DNA of 64,000 nucleotides from contig CAJNYU010002278.1 in assembly GCA_905331475.1 (NCBI GenBank), positions 124,001 through 188,000 on the forward strand, read 5' to 3'. The notes beneath the pieces were generated by a model. The model worked only from the letters and a program-made list of their open reading frames with translations. It ran no database searches and was not told the DNA's origin. The stretch's first letter is position 1; each line of letters opens with the position of its first letter. Position numbers and translations under genes: made by a program. This stretch comes from Rotaria socialis (lineage: Eukaryota; Rotifera; Eurotatoria; Philodinida; Philodinidae). Below are positions 25,632-36,985 of this stretch, in pieces.

Positions 25632-27625
25632 ATGTCTTCAAGTTCGGTCCAAAAACCAGAAAAATATGAAACAATCAGACGTGAAACGAAAATTTCCAAT
25701 GAAATTGTTGCATACCGACCGATTGAAAAACTTTCCAATTATCAATTCTATTACATATCTCCACTGTCAGTCAAAATGGAACAACTGAAAACTAGTTTTA
25801 GCACAGATTATCAACACGAAAAATATTCATTGACCGAATTGAATCAACGATTTCGTTACATGCTTGATCACATTCATCGATTGGAAATGGAACGGTCAAA
25901 ATATATTGCAAAAGTGGCCGAATTACGACAAAAATCAGTCATGGCCAGTATCAATGGTAAAGAAAAACAGCAGCTTGCTCTTCTAAAGGCTGATGTAACG
26001 AAAATTAACTATGCAAAATTTGACTGTGAATCTGAAGTGGAACTCTTTGAATTACAAACACAAATGTATCAGCAAATGGCTCAGATTGGACAGCAATCAA
26101 TTGAACAAGAACGATTGAAATTCGAGCACGAAGTCAATCAATCAACATCTGCTCTCGCCAGCCTACGCGCATCCTATGCAGCAATGGAGCGAACTGTTGG
26201 AACACTTCGAACAACTTTCAGAGATACAATTAAGCAATATACAGTGGTGGCCAAAGATTTGGCTGTAGTGAAGAAACAAGCAAGGGCATTGCAATTTAGT
26301 TTGCAAATGGGGAAACTTGAAATTAAATTTTCCAAAGCTCTGTATTCGTATGTATTATAGTTATACTAAATTGCTTTTGTGCTTCTATTCATATAGCTGA
26401 ACATTTTCTTTATTTCTAGTAAAACTGATTGTTTTTCAATGGATATGAATGACTTTGCTCAATTCTGGAAGGTTGAACGGGAACAAATTATCAAGAAAAT
26501 ACGTGGTGATTTCGAAGTACTATATGCAGCAATTCAAAAAGACATAACTACTCATTACCAAAAGAAAACCAAACAAATGCAAATTGATTTAGAACGAGCA
26601 ACAGATTCGGAAAAATTTGAGCGATTAGAATGTGGAAAGATATTTGGGAAGCTTCAAATTGAATATCAAGAAGAGCAAAACAACCATTCCTATGAAAAAG
26701 CAGCTCTACTAAAAGCACAGTCCTTATTTTGTGAGTAAAATTGTCGAATATCTTCGGTTGATTGTTTCTAAAGAATAATATATTTTTTGTTTTTATTAAA
26801 GCTAAATTAGAATCTGAATTGCAAGCCATTAAAATTCAGAATGAAAAAAGATTCGAAGCACAATTGAAGCATGTCGAATCTTTAAATGAAAATATTCTGA
26901 TTATGACTAGCAATGTTGAAGAAATGGAACGAAAGTTAGAAAGTGTGCTGCTGATTAGTATAGAGAATTCATTTTTTTTCTGCATATTATTTCTAGAAAG
27001 ATCTTCTTAGCGCATGAAATTATCATTTATCGTCATTTGTTGGGTAAGAGTGACATGCAAAAAACAGTTGAAACTACAATTAAGAAAGCAAGAACATATG
27101 TTGAAACACTTAAATGCGGAGGATCGATCGGCATCGGTAAGCACTAACTTCAATTTCAGACGATAGAAGAATCTGAAGGATATTGTTTGTTTTTCCAAAG
27201 AATGTCCTCTGGAATGTACATACATAGCTGTGAAGAATCAGTCGACAGGAGAAACTGTTGACATTTCGAGATGGCGGTTGATACGACGTGTTGATTCCAA
27301 GGTGGTATTCAAGTACACAATACCCAATGAAACTCAAGTTAGGCCAGGTAGCGAATTTCGAGTCTATTCAAGATTAGGTGCTGAAGTTGCTCAACTATCA
27401 TCAAGTGCAAATTCGTTTTTGTCATCCTCATTTCAGAAAATTACTATGAACGATGTATTCACCATGAGTATGTTGTTACTGAATCAAGCTTTTCTACTTG
27501 TTATTCTTTTTTATTGATTTCTAGGCATCGGTGATAGGATCGAAACACAACTCCTTAACGAAGGTAACCAAGAAGTAGCATTATGCATACAAGTCGCAGA
27601 AACTGATTGGGAGGAATTACTTTGA
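25632..27625 (+). CDS. Cytoplasmic intermediate filament protein with lamin-tail domain
   Basis: Six exons (25632-26347, 26420-26730, 26802-26942, 27011-27136, 27201-27467, 27525-27625) give 553 residues. A short head is followed by an alpha-helical rod of about 338 residues. The rod opens with EKYSLTELNQRFRYML (63-78) and ends with the helix-termination motif ETHEIIIYRHLL (389-400), close to the family consensus EIxxYRxLLEGE. The tail carries an Ig-like lamin-tail domain (about 432-553), with KNQSTGETVDISRWRL and TIPNETQVRPGSEFRVYS. There is no CaaX box and no obvious nuclear signal, so it is most likely a cytoplasmic filament of the protostome type, which keeps a lamin-like tail. The rod is longer than the ~310 residues of vertebrate cytoplasmic types. 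The exon 3/4 junction (E|T) is the least certain splice. Confidence 0.88.
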
Positions 27626-28048
27626 TAAGAGCAATATGAACTTATCGTTATCAAAAACTAGATTGCTCGCTTGCACTAAATTAGATTACTAACTTCCCAG
27701 GACCATTCAATAGAATTTTTTAGATTTCTACTGCCATTGACCTAAAAAATATTTATTATAGGATTTGTATGTATCATTATTTAATCGTTGAATAAATCCA
27801 TCTCAAATTAGTATACTCTTTTTCAACATCATAGCTCAGAAAATATGACGAGAATTGTTGTATTGTATTTAAAAAGAATCATGTTCATTTACTATGTGTA
27901 GATAAAAATGTGTGGCTAATTGGAGTTCACATCTATACCAAAGATATCTATGCTCAGGTGAATGAATCCGATAGCGCACCCGATCGGATCTTATGAAACT
28001 CGCGAGTCGACAAAGTCCCATGGGATTCCGGGTTGAGGAACTACTAAC

Positions 28049-28205
28049 GGATCCCTAGTGTTGGAATCCGGTGAACATCCGATCAAATCCAACAATCGAA
28101 TTCGATAGGACTTTCAGGAGTCGGGTTCCAACGAGGTCCTAAAGAAACCTATCGGGCTTTGACTGGTTCCTGCAAGAATCGATTGGATTCCAACACTACG
28201 GATCT
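28049..28205. repeat. Inverted repeat in a G+C-richer island
   Basis: GGATCCCTAGTGTTGGAATC (28049-28068) is matched by the complement of GGATTCCAACACTACGGATC (28185-28204), with perfect pairing over TAGTGTTGGAATCC. The enclosed ~115 bp shares the same GATC/ATTCC word usage. This looks like a decayed transposon or complex minisatellite. Confidence 0.5.
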
Positions 28206-28722
28206 GTGAGTCGGTTCACAATCCGGATTTACTTAGAATCCTGCAGAAACCGATCGAAATTCGATCGAATCCGGTTGGATCCAGCTATCGGATTGTTCGT
28301 CCTGAGTGACGACGTTGTTGTCGTCGTGGCAGTGACAGTAGCTTTTTTTAGAGAGAAATTTCAAAAATTCATGAATTTGTTTAGAATCTTGGTTATCATA
28401 TATTTTATACTACACGACTTAACAAATCTCATTGCTTAGAAGCAGCAGTTGTAGTTTAAACCAATCATGCCTGTGAAAATCAAAACATTTGTTTAAATAC
28501 CATCGTGGTAGCATCACGCTAGCGGGAGATTTTCAGTCACGATGGACATTCTGATCCATAAACAAATGCATGCATACCATCAAGACCTATGTGCTTTATA
28601 AAAATGTCTTTTATTACTATTACTCTTTCAATGTTAAATGTTCAAAGTAGCTTGCTGCAAACAGTTGTGATATATTGTACGAAAATGTTGAAGGTGACCA
28701 TTCTCGTAGTTAGAAGTGTCGT

Positions 28723-28901
28723 GTTAGCATTAAAAGTGAAAATAATGCATTGAATTATTTCTCCAGGAAAGTTGATGAATAATAAATCGTTAGAATAAAA
28801 AGTAGTATCGATGTTACGAATGATAAATTAGTGAATAAATCCGCATTAAGTATTTTCCTTACCATAATACACCAATGCATTATTTTCATTTTTAATGCTA
28901 A
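28723..28901. mobile_element. Foldback (MITE-like) element with ~30 bp inverted arms
   Basis: GTTAGCATTAAAAGTGAAAA continuing TAATGCATTG (28723-28752) is mirrored by CAATGCATTATTTTCATTTT then TAATGCTAA (28873-28901) with essentially one mismatch. Weaker complementarity extends outside both arms. The total length is about 180-230 bp with no coding potential. Confidence 0.6.
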
Positions 28902-29100
28902 TCTAACGCCTCTACTTGTAGTATCCTCTTAAATTCTAGCATATGTTTGTATAAGATCATCATAAATGCTTCCATATCTCATTCGTGATCAATATATATA
29001 TATGAATAACATACACATAGAGCAGCAATGCTGTTTATTTTTTTTTATCGCTACGTACAAAACAAGAAAAAGCACCAATAATAATAGTTAAAACTAATTA

Positions 29101-29120
29101 GATGATATATATATATCATC
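29101..29120. repeat. Perfect 20-bp palindrome
   Basis: GATGATATATATATATCATC is exactly self-complementary. It lies about 90 bp past the stop codon of the ATP23-like gene. Confidence 0.7.
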
Positions 29121-29209
29121 GTTTTGTTTTTCATGATAACAAACAAAAGATCCAGTGAAACAAAGTCAATTGACTAATTAAAAAGGAAAACACAGGTACA
29201 TTCAAGATG

Positions 29210-30121
29210 CTATGCAGTTGCTTTCGACCATCGTCGGTATCGTTCATAATCGTTGTATATGTATTTATTTTTTGGAATAAGTTTTGGATCTTCACCAAAT
29301 GGTTCTAAATCGTAACGGCATGGTCGAAAAACATCTTTAACAATCTGTTTTGCCTCTTTTTCTTCAACTGAACGCATCATACGTAATCGTTGTACTGCTT
29401 CTTTTTCTAGACATGCATGATAACGTCGTTTAACACGAAGATCCACATCTATGAAGAAACAAAAGCATGAAATAAAATGTTAATTCAACGAATCATTTGA
29501 CTTACAGCATCCTTTCATCAGACTACAATCAGTAAAATTCAATGCACGTATTTGACTACATGCAAAATGATGTAGATTATGTACATCGTATTTATTTCGA
29601 CAATAGTCAAATGCTTGAACAAGTCCCGTTATAATACAATCATCAAAATGTGATATATGATTTTTACAAACAACTATTTGATTCGTTGCTGGATCAAACA
29701 TACCAGTTGGCATTGCATCATCGCACTGTTCACAACTAAAATGACGCGATAGATCAATCGGGCAATTGTGATCAGCAAGCGCTTGTACGAGTGTTTTAAT
29801 CAATGGATTTGATTCAATTGATTTAATGATATATTTTTCACATTCAATTTTTCTTGTTAAATCACGTGAAGCCGAATCCAATGGAATTGAAAGTTGTAAA
29901 GCTCGTTGCGATATTGTTAACACACGTTCTTTACCGAATCTTTCCGGAAAAAAATAATAACCATAATCTTCAAGTGCTGTAGGTTTACAATCTTTTAATG
30001 CATTTATGTATCGATTTTCGTTATTATCGTTATCAGTCTTAACGTCAGTTTTGGTTTCAGTAGAAGGCAGAGATGCAGATTCGGTTTTTTTTTGTTTTTG
30101 AAAAAACTTTTCAAAAACCAT
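29210..30121 (-). CDS. ATP23-like: ATP23-like mitochondrial protein with lost HExxH motif
   Basis: Two exons, 30121-29506 and 29448-29210, joined in phase 1 (GC|Y|VDLRVKRR), give 284 residues. The family is clear: FFPERFG, HFSCEQCDD, MFDPATNQIVVCKN, AFDYCRNKYD, HFACSQIRALNFTDCSLMKG, RRYHACLEKEAV and VFRPCRYDLEPFGEDP all match Atp23/XRCC6BP1. Atp23 is a zinc metalloprotease of the inner mitochondrial membrane that matures ATP synthase subunit 6 in yeast and also helps assemble the ATP synthase. In the usual THELIHAFD segment this protein reads ITGLVQAFD (164-172), so both zinc-binding His and the catalytic Glu are absent (H to T, E to G, H to Q). The reading frame is intact, so a non-proteolytic, chaperone-like role is inferred. 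It is the last gene of a tight minus-strand cluster, 128 bp past CPSF1. Confidence 0.88.
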
Positions 30122-30145
30122 TTTGATTCTTTTTTTTTAATTAAT

Positions 30146-30147
30146 CT
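30146..30147 (-). promoter_or_regulatory. Candidate trans-splice acceptor before the ATP23-like gene
   Basis: On the minus strand a T-rich run ending TTTCTCTGTAG lies 24 nt before the ATG, inside the 128 bp gap after the CPSF1 stop. The gap is too short for an ordinary promoter plus 5'-UTR intron, which suits operon-style trans-splicing. Confidence 0.5.
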
Positions 30148-30249
30148 ACAGAGAAAAAAAAAGTCAACAATCAAAATACGAAATACATCAGAGTTTTTTC
30201 TATACACGAAGAAACACACGAAAAAAACAAACAACTATTTATATAATAA

Positions 30250-33200
30250 TTAGAATAAAGTCACAGCTCGTGCAATGTCAGTCAGATCTTCGTGGAACTA
30301 AAAATAAAGAGAAGAAAATGTCAATTAAAAAGATGTAAAATGACTAATTTTTCTATTTCACTTGATCGGGTGTCATTCCAAGTCGACTGAGTAGTTCATT
30401 ACGTTCAATGAAGCTAAGATCGAAATACCGCCAAAGTAAATCACCATCAAGAGTATTCTTTTGAGGATTATCAAGCTGTTTTCGTCGTGTTTTACATATT
30501 CTTGAATGAAAAACAAAAATATTGAAATAGAGCTGAGGACAATTATCATTGTTTTAATATTTACCGAAAACTTTTTGGATTTAAACCACAATATTGTGGA
30601 AACATTGTTGTCAATGAGTTTTGTAACATAGCAAGTCGTCGAAAGATTTTTTCATTCAACGGTAAGAGACAACCAATAGCACCATCAAGTGTTGCTGAAA
30701 AAATTATAAAAATCAGTTCAATACTGAAGAAATCGATTCTATTTTATCTGATAATGGATTGTCTAGTCAGCCGAAATGATATGTTCTTATTATGTGAAGC
30801 TTCAAATTCAATCAAAAGATTTTACTTAAGACCAATTTTCATACTCTTAGCTGAAGTGCGCGATACAACTGATAGATTACGACTCGTTGATTTCATACAA
30901 TCAGGAAAGATCTTATCGAAAAGTCAGCAGATATTTTAACCTGCTGAAAATAAATTTAAACTCCATGTATCTACTTATTTAATGATGTTTCAAATGCTAA
31001 ATAACTATAGTATATTAAAAAAAAAGTATCCTACGCATTAATAAAGCTTGTTTGTTTTCAAAATTTTGTTTTGTTGTTAAATTATTCACATTGACTAACA
31101 TTCTTATTGTTGATGTAATAGGATATCCAATATGAAAATCTGATTTTCTGAGAAGCCATTGTCCACCTTGAGTTTCTTTTTGTGTTGGAGCATGAGCATA
31201 AATATACATATTACGATCTGAATCTGTGGCAACAAATTGCACATGCGATTGATCAATAAAAAAGTCTGTAGCAAATATATCCAATTGACGTGAATCTCGG
31301 CTAACGTACGATAAAACACGCATGTTCTCTTGATAACGTAGTAAAGCAATACTTTTATGTACATCACCAATAAGAATATAATTTTTCATTGTTACCATTC
31401 GATGACAATAAATTTGAATATCAACAAAAGCAATGCCTTTTAAGCTATTATTTTGATACTGCCATATATAAACTTTTTGACCAACGGCTGCAACAAGATA
31501 ACCAAGAATTGAATCCACTGCTGTTACAGGACCCTTTTCTTCACGATCATGAACAGTCTAAATATAGAAGGAAAAAAAAACATTTATACAATATTCCGAT
31601 CAACAGTAGGCGCTCTTCATGAATTGCTAATGCTACTGATGACATTGCGCTGGTAACTAGAAGTATTACTTCTGTTTTCATTGATTCTCATATTAGCTTT
31701 CTGAGGAGCAATGTACCGAGTGTATTATATGAATATTTACTTTTAGTTTATGTTTAGTAAGTGGTTGATTAACTTCTGGAACAACTTCAATAATATCAAA
31801 TAGAATAACGCGTCCTCTACTAACAACATCTTCATTAAAACAATTTGCTGTACCAATAGCAATATAAGTTTTCATTAAATTTCCTTGAAATCTCAATGCA
31901 ATAGTTTTCATACAAGTTACATGTTCCCATTCGTTCATTGTTATTTTAGCATTAGGTATCGGTTCCCATTTAATTGCTGAATAAAGTTGTACAAAAAACT
32001 GTTCACGTAATGGTAAAAGAAAATTTGATTCTTTTTGATATGTTATTGATTCACGATCTTCACCGGATGGTTGTACTAATGTATTGGTGGGCTCATTAGT
32101 ACTTATGGTTGCAGCATATAACTAAAAGCAAGAAAACTTTATTCTATGCAAAACAACAAAATCGCGCTTTACTTTGCTTTCCACATGGTAACATAGGAAG
32201 TGTACTGAACGGAAAATTTTTGATAAGAGATGTAAAAGTAGATTTACAAAAACAAAATTGAATTACCTGTTTGTTTAAACGGAATTTTATGGAGAGGCCA
32301 AGGTGTATCTAGTATTCGTTTTGATGGCATAACAGATATCCGTAAATCATCTTTTTGATTGAAATATAAATAACCATTACGACAATTATTATTATTAAAT
32401 TCAGCAAATGTTTTTATGGGTCCATCGATATTCATTGGAAACGCTCGTAAATTACCTTTAGACCTATTTTAGAAAAAAAAAACATCGATTTCATCTATTG
32501 AGCAATGTCTAATTTTAACATACCATATTAACCAATACGGATGAGTACCACAGATAAATATACCTGAATGATCAGCAACATCATTGAAAGGTCTCAATAG
32601 CATTCGTTGATATTCGTTCATTTCATCATCGATGAGATCAGTTTGAACTGGAAGTGGCTAAAATAACAAGGAAATTATATCATAAAGATCGATGAAGTAA
32701 GATTTCAAAATTATTTTCTTTACCTCTTGAGAATTTGCATTTTGTTTTGCTTGAATTTGTTGCTGTTGCAATTGCACAGCATCTTTCTGTCTTTTAGCTG
32801 CATTTTTCTTAGCACTGGACTTTTTCGTTCGCACTAATGCATTACATGTTACACGATGAAAACGTAGTTTTAGACGTTCATCGAGCAAATTTTGATAAGG
32901 AAACGCTTCGTATAAAATAAGATCTTCGTCGATACGAGCCTAAAAGGAAAAAGAAATTTCGATGGATATATTTTGGTGACAGATTTGTAAAATTTGATAG
33001 AGAATAATTTCATCTTTAGTTCTATGCAACACTCTCTAATTAGAAGACCTATAGATATGTTTAGCCTGAAATCAGTAACAATATTGAGTTTATTTTGTAT
33101 AAGTTTTTCAAGACTGAAAAATAAACGAAGATATTGTTTGACTAATTTCCGATTACTCATCAGTGATTGGCTCAAAGATTTACTTAAATCATAAAATTTC

Positions 33201-36200
33201 TCTAAAACACGATCCCTTTTGATTCGAAAGCGAATAGAATGATTTGTAAGTAATTAAATAATTTATTTGCTCTCTGAACTAAATAACCCTTAGCTTTTTA
33301 AGAAGACTGTATAAGCATCCCTACGGATTCCTACAGAATAGATAACTTACAATCATATACACTCGATCTTTCTTTGGTCCTAATCCAATAATAAGTAATT
33401 CATAAACATAAGCTGAACATGAAGTTTCAATTTTGCCTAGATAATGCGTCATCAATGGAGCCGTATCGTGTGTATCGACCAGTGTTTTCAGTCCACTATT
33501 AAATTTTGCTATTTCAAATCGTATCGTAGCTGGCATTGTTTCATCAGTCATAAGTTCATGTAATGCTAATGTTCCATCTTTACTAATCGCTACCAACCAA
33601 CGTGTTGTTGGAATGGGACCTGTTGAATTGCTATTAATATTGTTATTATTAAGTGTTGGAAGAGGCTTTGCTTCTGACGAAATATTCGAAGTATCCATTG
33701 ATTCGACGGAAGGACCAGCTGGAGGTGCTAGTGAATTTTCAATTGTTTTTCCACCGTACAACCATTCGTCTTCATCATCACCTCCGGGAAATTCTGCGGC
33801 ATCAAGTGGATTCGATGGTAAAGATGCAGTAGACGCTTGAATTGTTTCTTGTTTTGGCGAATTTACTATAGTTGAATGTGAATAAATATTCGTATTGATT
33901 GCTGTTGTAAACAATCCACTTTGATCAACATATAGATTAATGCAGGTATATTTTTTATCACTTAATTTATAATATTCAATAAGTTTGACTGGTTCATTGT
34001 TATTTTGAACGAGTAAATAAACATGAATAGCGCCATGAGTTGTTAATATAGCTAGATAACGATCGAGACTTGTTGCAAAACGTATTGGAGTATTTTCAAA
34101 GGATATTATTTGTAATTGTGTGCTATCACGTAACAGTATAACATGTAATCGTGTTATTTGTACAATTAATTGTTCGCCAATATTTCCGCAGAAAATTGTT
34201 TGTTCATTTGTTAAAAAGCCTCCTTGTTCTAATTCAGTTATATCAATGCCAGTTTGAAATATTAATGTCGATGTCTCTTGACTTATTAAAATATATGAAT
34301 GTTCACGTTTTTCACCTTGTTCATTTGTCGATGAATAAACAGTCCACATATCAATTGAACCCGGCAAAGCTTGTGTTGTGATTAATTCAGGTTTTATGGT
34401 TTGCTGTAAAATGGATACAGTTCCACATTTACCTGTGCCAGATGTGGTTACTAAATCTAATGGTGTAGTTTGAAAATGTGGCGGTAAATGACGTTGTAAT
34501 AAGCGTATTTCATCGCTATCGCCTTCGCCAACAATAGCATAACCACATGGGCCGATATTGATAAGATTATCAAACAGTTCAAGTGAATATGTATGAGTTT
34601 GTTTTTTCGATTCATTGATGTCGCTTTCGCTTGTGAAAAATATAATATCTTCTTTATTGTTTGGAACGATTATATCAGTATCGATATCGGACACATCTGC
34701 TTTATCTGTAGATTCTTGTGCGAGATCAGACTGATCATTAGAATCATTTTTGTTCGATTCAATTTCATCGCCATTCATTGTTTCGATTGTATCGATTGAT
34801 GTAGGATCTATGATGACTTTTTCATTTAAACCAACGAGTAACGAATTGCCAAGGCGTGAACCAAAAAATATTAAATTATCATCACATTTACATAACTATA
34901 AAATAAAAAGTGAAAGATATAAAAATGTATCTAAAGAGATTCTTTTTTTGTAGGCAATCTATTGGAAAAACATAAGATTTTAGACACTGTAAATCAATGA
35001 TTAATGCATTTTGAACTCGATTCTAGAGGTCATTTATGAAAAATTTAATTTCGACTTGAAAATTTGTAACGCCAAAGTGCTAAGGGCGTGGGTGCGGATC
35101 TATCCAGTATACTAGTTGACACCCACACCCTTGATTCGTTTTCTTTTAAACTTACACAACTACATAAAACAGTCGATCCAATTCGATCGAATGTAAATTC
35201 TTTCATTGTACGCATTGAATCTGTATGTAATGTTAGTAAATAAACATCACCACTTTTAATTGATATAAGAACTCGATCGTTCGATATAAATATAGCTTCG
35301 GCTAGATCCAGTGCAATCTTAAGATCATACAATGGTCTTAATGGATATTTAGTGGAATCACGTGTTAGAGTATTTAATGCAACACCATACGCTGGAATAC
35401 TTTGATTGAGATAAATAATTGAATTTGTAGCTAAAACAAGTATACCACCGATTGGCTTTGGAACAGATAAACAGCTGAGACAATCAAATGGTAATTTATC
35501 AACAGGCCAAATAACTGGATTAGATTTTTGTGCAACATTTATTGAAAGTGCAACACTACAACATGTATCTTTTTTTACGGCGACACGACCAACCCATGTT
35601 CGACTTGACTCACATAATATAAATAGAGTCGGTTCATAATAACTATGTAGAAATTGTAAATCAATTATTCGACCCGTTAATGACGGATCAAGCTTTTTTA
35701 AATGCACAATATAAGACGATAGTGATGTACTTCTTGAACCACCAGGTGTTATACCTACAGGCAAAGATGAATAGAAATTGTTTCACAAAAAAAAGCGTGA
35801 ATTTATATTTTTTCATCGCTAACAAAGTTTTGAGAAATACTTAATTGTAAAAAAATTAATTTTTAAATCAAAGTTTTAGATATAGACCAAATTAAAGGAG
35901 GTTTTCCCGTGTCGTAAACTTGAAAAATAAATCAAAGAGATACATACTAGTTGTGTTTGGTATTGTATCATTTGTAATAATTTCTCTATCTAATTGACTA
36001 AAAAATGGAATAATAACAAGTTTGGAATTGTAAATAAGCATGCAAGCACAACGCATATCAGGATCGACGCGTACAATTGGTGGTGAAAAATTAAACCATT
36101 GGCCTTCTTTAGCTAATTCATCTTCAAAATAATGCATTGACAAAGTTTTTAAATCTTGTATTGCAGAATCAAATTCAATTAAGGATAATTTTGCGTCCAT

Positions 36201-36455
36201 AAATGATAAAAATAAAGCATCTTTCGATAATATTGACGATGGATTAAGGCGGCACGGTGTTATCGAACAAATATTTCCCCAGAGAACAAATGTATGTAAA
36301 CATTCAAATTTTGATGGATGACTTGTAACACGATAAACATATAAATGATTTCCACTACTCAATATTAAACTATTGTCCAATGGAGATAGAAAATGAGCCC
36401 AAACAGCATGTTCAATCGCCGTAGGAGGATGAACTGTTTTATAGATGGAAAACAT
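30250..36455 (-). CDS. CPSF1: Cleavage and polyadenylation specificity factor subunit 1 (CPSF160)
   Basis: Twelve exons (36455-35948, 35754-35156, 34895-33351, 32939-32724, 32657-32524, 32463-32267, 32204-32173, 32121-31741, 31557-31035, 30694-30565, 30500-30362, 30297-30250) join in frame to 1483 residues, against 1443 in human. Collinear landmarks are [104 protein letters not shown] and the end MTPDQFHEDL. CPSF160 is the beta-propeller scaffold (MMS1/CPSF_A family) of the complex that recognises AAUAAA and directs pre-mRNA 3' cleavage. Oddities are a 32-nt micro-exon, a Ser/Asn/Asp-rich insert in exon 3, and a hairpin repeat inside intron 2 that lets the reading frame run on misleadingly. 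Confidence 0.95.
35082..35132. repeat. Hairpin repeat, copy b, in CPSF1 intron 2
   Basis: AAGGGCGTGGGTGCGGATC and the complement of GTTGACACCCACACCCTT form the arms. The element lies just downstream of the GTAAGT donor at the end of CPSF1 exon 2, wholly inside the intron. Confidence 0.7.
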
Positions 36456-36985
36456 GCTTTATTTCTTATCTAAAACAGAATATATTTTCAATTAAAATGT
36501 TTATAGACATTAGAACATCTCCTCCTTGTTCTTCATCTTATGATTAATAGATAAAATAGATTATAATGAGAGTTGTACTATTTCCACATATTCATTCTCT
36601 TTGCATATCTTCAATAGAGCACATATGAAAGATTCTTGTACTGAAAAAAGAACACGGTCAAAGCCAATGCTAAATTCAGTTTTCTTTAATGAAGAACTAT
36701 GAGCTTGATATTATGCGAAACGAATTGTATAACAAACTTTGTTTCTAACGTACTCCCAGATATACCGCGATTTCTGATGACCTTGAGATACACCTATTTA
36801 TTACTTAGAGAAACACTTTTCTTGCACTGAGAAGGAGCATGCAAAGAAAAGATTATTTCGCATTCAAAGGCAACAAAAACAAACGTTTTTATTTATTTTA
36901 TAACGCAACAATATCGAATACTCGTGTTTTTCTTGATCGCATTCATTAATTTATTGAAATGTCTAGAAAAGAAGAAGAAAGATAT
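36456..36985. other. Spacer between ALG12 and CPSF1
   Basis: 530 bp of AT-rich sequence with no gene. A minus-strand acceptor TTCTGTTTTAG at 36470-36471 lies 14 nt before the CPSF1 ATG. Confidence 0.5.
36470..36471 (-). promoter_or_regulatory. Candidate leader splice acceptor before CPSF1
   Basis: Minus-strand T-rich TATTCTGTTTTAG, then 14 nt to the start codon. Confidence 0.45.

Larger units (their letters stand above)
27626..29209. other. Intergenic region with foldback elements
   Basis: A spacer between convergent genes. About 27960-28300 is richer in G+C and full of GGATTCC/ATCCGAT-like words, unlike its surroundings; inverted arms lie at 28049-28069 and 28185-28205. A second foldback spans 28723-28901. 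A perfect 20-bp palindrome with an (AT) core lies at 29101-29120. No gene was recognised. Confidence 0.5.

Noticed and set aside
33613-34953. Plus-strand open frames opposite CPSF1 exon 3
   Set aside because: They are antisense shadows of a well-conserved coding exon and show no family resemblance.
35045-35155. Apparent continuation of CPSF1 exon 2 to a stop
   Set aside because: A GTAAGT donor at 35155 and the conserved next exon ([11 protein letters not shown]) show this is intron; the open frame there is a hairpin repeat.
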